A stretch of DNA of 43,949 nucleotides, from positions 1 through 43,949 of the forward strand of contig JAIBAK010000029.1 of the NCBI GenBank assembly GCA_019695215.1, given 5' to 3'. Numbering within the stretch: position 1 is the first letter of the stretch; each line of letters begins with the position of its first letter. This document shows positions 41,376-43,949 of this stretch, one piece after another. Origin of the DNA: Bacteroidia bacterium. Its GTDB lineage: Bacteria; Bacteroidota; Bacteroidia; UKL13-3. Below the pieces are notes generated by a model that did no database searches, had not been told where the DNA came from, and worked only from the letters and a program-made list of their open reading frames with translations. Made by a program: the position numbers and the translations under genes.

Positions 41376-43069
41376 GTAAACACACACACAAATATTCTTC
41401 GTATATCAGGCTGCTGCTGGTACTGGGCATTATTATACTTGCCAATATACTTTCTGAAATGTGGTTTTTCAGACTGGATATGACCAAAGAGAAACGCTTC
41501 ACGCTCTCCAAAGCATCTACCGGACTGGCCGCAAAATTAGATGATGTATTGTACATCAAAATATATCTGGAAGGAGACTTTCCGGCCGGATTTAAACGCC
41601 TGCGCAATGCTACCCGCGAGTTGCTGGATGAATACCGCATTGCTTCCAACAGTAAAATTGAATATGAATTTATTGATCCGTTTGACGGAAAAGATAAAAA
41701 ACAAATCAGTGAAATTATTGAGCAGTTAGGGTCGCAGGGATTGTTTCCTACCAATGTGCAGGTAAAGCAGGATGACGAGCTCTCGCAAAAAATTGTCATC
41801 CCGGGCGCCCTGTTTTCGTATAAGGGAAAAGAGTATCCGCTCAATTTGCTCAAAGGACAGTTTGGCAAAGGTGGCGAAGAAACCATTAATGAATCGATTG
41901 AATTATTAGAATACCAGATATCGAATGTGCTGCGCAAATGCACCGTGCACAAGAAAAAGAAAATTGCTTTTCTGGTGGGAAACGGAGAACTCAAAAGTAT
42001 TCAGGTAGCCGATTTCGGGAGGGAGCTGAGCGAGTTTTATGAACTGGCCCGTTTGGATATTCATAAAAATCCGCCACAAAAATTTAATGAATTTGACGGG
42101 CTTGTGATTGCCAAACCCGACTCGGCATTCAGCGAATACGACAAATTTAAAATTGACCAGTACATTATGCACGGGGGCAAAGTTATCTGGATGCTCGATA
42201 TGCTTTTTGCCGATATGGACAGCGCACGCAATGCAGCCGGAGAATTTATGGCCTATAACTACGATTTAAACCTGGATGATATTCCGTTCCGATACGGGGT
42301 GCGTGTAAATCCGGTACTGGTGCAGGATTTACAGTGCAACCGCATTCCCATTATGTCGGGGTATGCCGGTGGGCAGCAGCAAACCAAATTACTGCCGTGG
42401 CTGTATTACCCCATATTGGGCAGCAGCACCGATCATCCTATTGTAAAAAATCTGGATTATGTGTGGAGCCAGTTTTGCAACACCATTGATACGCTCCCTG
42501 CTAAAAATATCCGCAAAACCGTTTTACTGCACACTTCAGATTATACCCGTGTGGTGGGAGCACCGGCCAGGGTAAACATTAACATGACGCGCCTGCAGCC
42601 AAATCCGATGGGATTCACCCAGCGCAGACTTCCTGTAGCGGTATTGCTCGAGGGCGATTTTACCTCGGTGTTTAAAGACCGGGTGCGCAGTGTTACCGAT
42701 TCATCTTTTGCACAACTCAATTTTTCTCCTTCGGTAAGCAATAATAAAATGATTGTGATTGCTGACGGAGATATTGCCCGCAACCATGTGAGCAAAAGCG
42801 GAGATATTTATCCGCTTGGGTTTGATAAATATACCAACCAGAATTTCGGCAATAAGAACTTTATGGTAAATTGTGTTGACTACCTGTGTGACGACTCGGG
42901 CCTGATAGAAGTGCGCATGAAAGAAATTAAACTGCGATTGCTTGACCGCACCCGTATGAAGGAGGAAAAACTGCAATGGCAGTTGTTCAATATGGTATTT
43001 CCGGTGGTGCTTATTGTGCTGTTTGGATTAATGAATGCCTGGTCGCGTAAACGCAAATATGCCCGCTGA
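41369..43069 (+). CDS. gldG: Gliding-motility ABC transporter substrate-binding-like protein GldG
   Basis: 566 residues from the ATG at 41369 (an in-frame extension 11 codons upstream lies wholly in gldF). A single N-terminal membrane helix ('LLLVLGIIILANILSEMWFF') and one at the C-terminus ('LFNMVFPVVLIVLFGLMNAW') flank a long periplasmic region with 'RFTLSKASTGLAAKLDDVLYIKIYLEGDFPAGFKRLR'. This is the GldG/ABC-type auxiliary-protein pattern. It shares one base with the following start (TGATG), indicating translational coupling to the DUF4340 gene. Confidence 0.9.
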   Translation: MVSKHTHKYSSYIRLLLVLGIIILANILSEMWFFRLDMTKEKRFTLSKASTGLAAKLDDVLYIKIYLEGDFPAGFKRLRNATRELLDEYRIASNSKIEYEFIDPFDGKDKKQISEIIEQLGSQGLFPTNVQVKQDDELSQKIVIPGALFSYKGKEYPLNLLKGQFGKGGEETINESIELLEYQISNVLRKCTVHKKKKIAFLVGNGELKSIQVADFGRELSEFYELARLDIHKNPPQKFNEFDGLVIAKPDSAFSEYDKFKIDQYIMHGGKVIWMLDMLFADMDSARNAAGEFMAYNYDLNLDDIPFRYGVRVNPVLVQDLQCNRIPIMSGYAGGQQQTKLLPWLYYPILGSSTDHPIVKNLDYVWSQFCNTIDTLPAKNIRKTVLLHTSDYTRVVGAPARVNINMTRLQPNPMGFTQRRLPVAVLLEGDFTSVFKDRVRSVTDSSFAQLNFSPSVSNNKMIVIADGDIARNHVSKSGDIYPLGFDKYTNQNFGNKNFMVNCVDYLCDDSGLIEVRMKEIKLRLLDRTRMKEEKLQWQLFNMVFPVVLIVLFGLMNAWSRKRKYAR

Positions 43070-43949
43070 TGAAAAAGAATCTCGCCTACCTTATTTTATT
43101 TTTACTGCTCACATTTGCCGTCATGTGGATGATGCAGCGCGGAGGACTTTCTACGCTGAAATCGGATTTGAAAAATTTTGCACTGGCCGATACAGGCTCG
43201 GTTACCAAAATAATTCTCACCGACAAGGAAGGCAACAAAGTAACGCTGGAACGCGAAGCCATTAACCGGTGGCGCGTAAATAACAAATACGAGGTAAACC
43301 AGGTAAAGATGAATACCCTGCTCGAAACCATGAAGGCCGTGGAAGTAAAAAGCCCTGTGCCGGCTAAAGACGAAAACAGTGTGGTGATTGATTTGGCTAC
43401 CCGCCACACACTGGTGCAGGCATATAAGGGCGAGGATATGATTAAATCGTATTTTGTGGGTGTGCAAACCACCGACCAGTTGGGCACGTACATGCTTATG
43501 GAAAATTCACGGTCGCCTTTTATTACCCATATTCCCGGATTTAACGGATACCTTACCGTAAGGTATTTTACCAAAGAACTCGACTGGAAAACCCGAAAGG
43601 TGTTTGACAGCAAACCGGAGGATATTGAATACATCAGTGTTACTTACCCGGCAAATGCCGGTGAATCTTTTGTAGTATCGAATGATGCCGGTAAACTCTC
43701 GGTGGTGCCGCTGGAGGTAAAACACGTAACAGGGCCGGTAAGCACCCAGTTTCTGAGTTATTATGCGGCTTCGTTTCGCAGCATTATGTACGAGGGATAC
43801 GACCAGGCTTTTGATGCCCGCAAAGCCGACTCGGTAGCAGCCCTTACTCCGTATTGCATTATGGAGGTGAAAAATAAAAACGGAGAAAAAAACACCCTGC
43901 GTATTTTTTATAAAGGCATTGATGAACGTACCATGCAGCAGTTTGATGA
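43069..43949 (+). CDS. DUF4340-type protein, 3' end outside window
   Basis: An open frame from the ATG at 43069 that is still open at the window end (293 codons plus two bases). It begins with an N-terminal membrane helix ('AYLILFLLLTFAVMWMM') followed by repeated modules of the type 'LTDKEGNKVTLEREAINRWRVNNKYEVNQVKMNTLLETMKAVEVKSPV', the DUF4340 pattern seen next to ABC-2/GldG-like genes. 'DLATRHTLVQAYKGEDMIKSYFVG' continues the same domain. Function unknown; coupling to gldG suggests an envelope role in the same complex. Confidence 0.75.
   Translation, partial: MKKNLAYLILFLLLTFAVMWMMQRGGLSTLKSDLKNFALADTGSVTKIILTDKEGNKVTLEREAINRWRVNNKYEVNQVKMNTLLETMKAVEVKSPVPAKDENSVVIDLATRHTLVQAYKGEDMIKSYFVGVQTTDQLGTYMLMENSRSPFITHIPGFNGYLTVRYFTKELDWKTRKVFDSKPEDIEYISVTYPANAGESFVVSNDAGKLSVVPLEVKHVTGPVSTQFLSYYAASFRSIMYEGYDQAFDARKADSVAALTPYCIMEVKNKNGEKNTLRIFYKGIDERTMQQFD

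Overview
The window is a gene-dense stretch of a Bacteroidota chromosome. Four kinds of evidence point there: gliding/T9SS-lineage genes (gldA-gldF-gldG), proteins ending in type IX secretion (T9SS) sorting domains with a 'YPNPAGDE' motif, promoter -7 elements of the form TAnnTTTG sitting just before start codons, and a general lack of Shine-Dalgarno sites. No genus-level marker can be read. Both ends are cut: a polytopic membrane protein on the left and a DUF4340-type protein on the right are partial.

Layout. 1-3.6 kb: membrane protein, SDR-type threonine dehydrogenase, tryptophanase, ribosome-hibernation factor. 3.8-3.93 kb: tRNA-Pro(GGG) with promoter and terminator. 4.1-6.14 kb: AT-rich island with a REP-associated tyrosine transposase (RAYT), palindrome doublets and two small secreted orphan proteins. 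6.2-11.5 kb (minus strand): MscS channel, glutamate-family dehydrogenase, AnmK, a heme c/PHM-like dicopper secreted protein, a PhnA-domain protein. 11.6-12.7 kb: second AT-rich island related to the first. 12.8-17.2 kb: LOG protein, pseudouridine synthase, Tat-exported class V aminotransferase, lipoprotein, methyltransferase. 17.3-30.3 kb: polA, a three-gene minus-strand cluster (PqqB-like MBL protein, membrane protein, secreted protein), hflX, coiled-coil protein, alpha/beta hydrolase, PpiD/SurA-like foldase, RsmI-like methyltransferase, PKD-repeat protein. 30.3-33.6 kb: TetR regulator and paaABCD (phenylacetyl-CoA epoxidase). 33.8-38.9 kb: AAA/DUF4143 ATPase behind a large palindrome, NlpC/P60 lipoprotein, outer-membrane-barrel-like protein, secreted thermolysin-family protease, XRE regulator. 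38.9-43.95 kb: glycosyltransferase 2 and the gldA-gldF-gldG-DUF4340 operon.

The most unusual signal is the pair of AT-rich islands at 4.1-6.14 and 11.6-12.7 kb. The first contains a RAYT gene with inverted-repeat doublets (stems closing on GTT-NNN-AAC) on both sides. The second keeps about 40 bp of the same promoter and start-codon region and the same right-hand doublet, but the transposase ORF is gone. Each is followed by a small, low-GC gene for a signal-peptide protein, and each ends in a related GCGCGC...GTGTGT palindrome. In the second island a perfect 27-bp inverted repeat bounds the cargo and supplies the terminal codons of its ORFs. I read this as an autonomous and a non-autonomous version of one RAYT-linked cassette. 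That is an inference from sequence comparison inside the window only.
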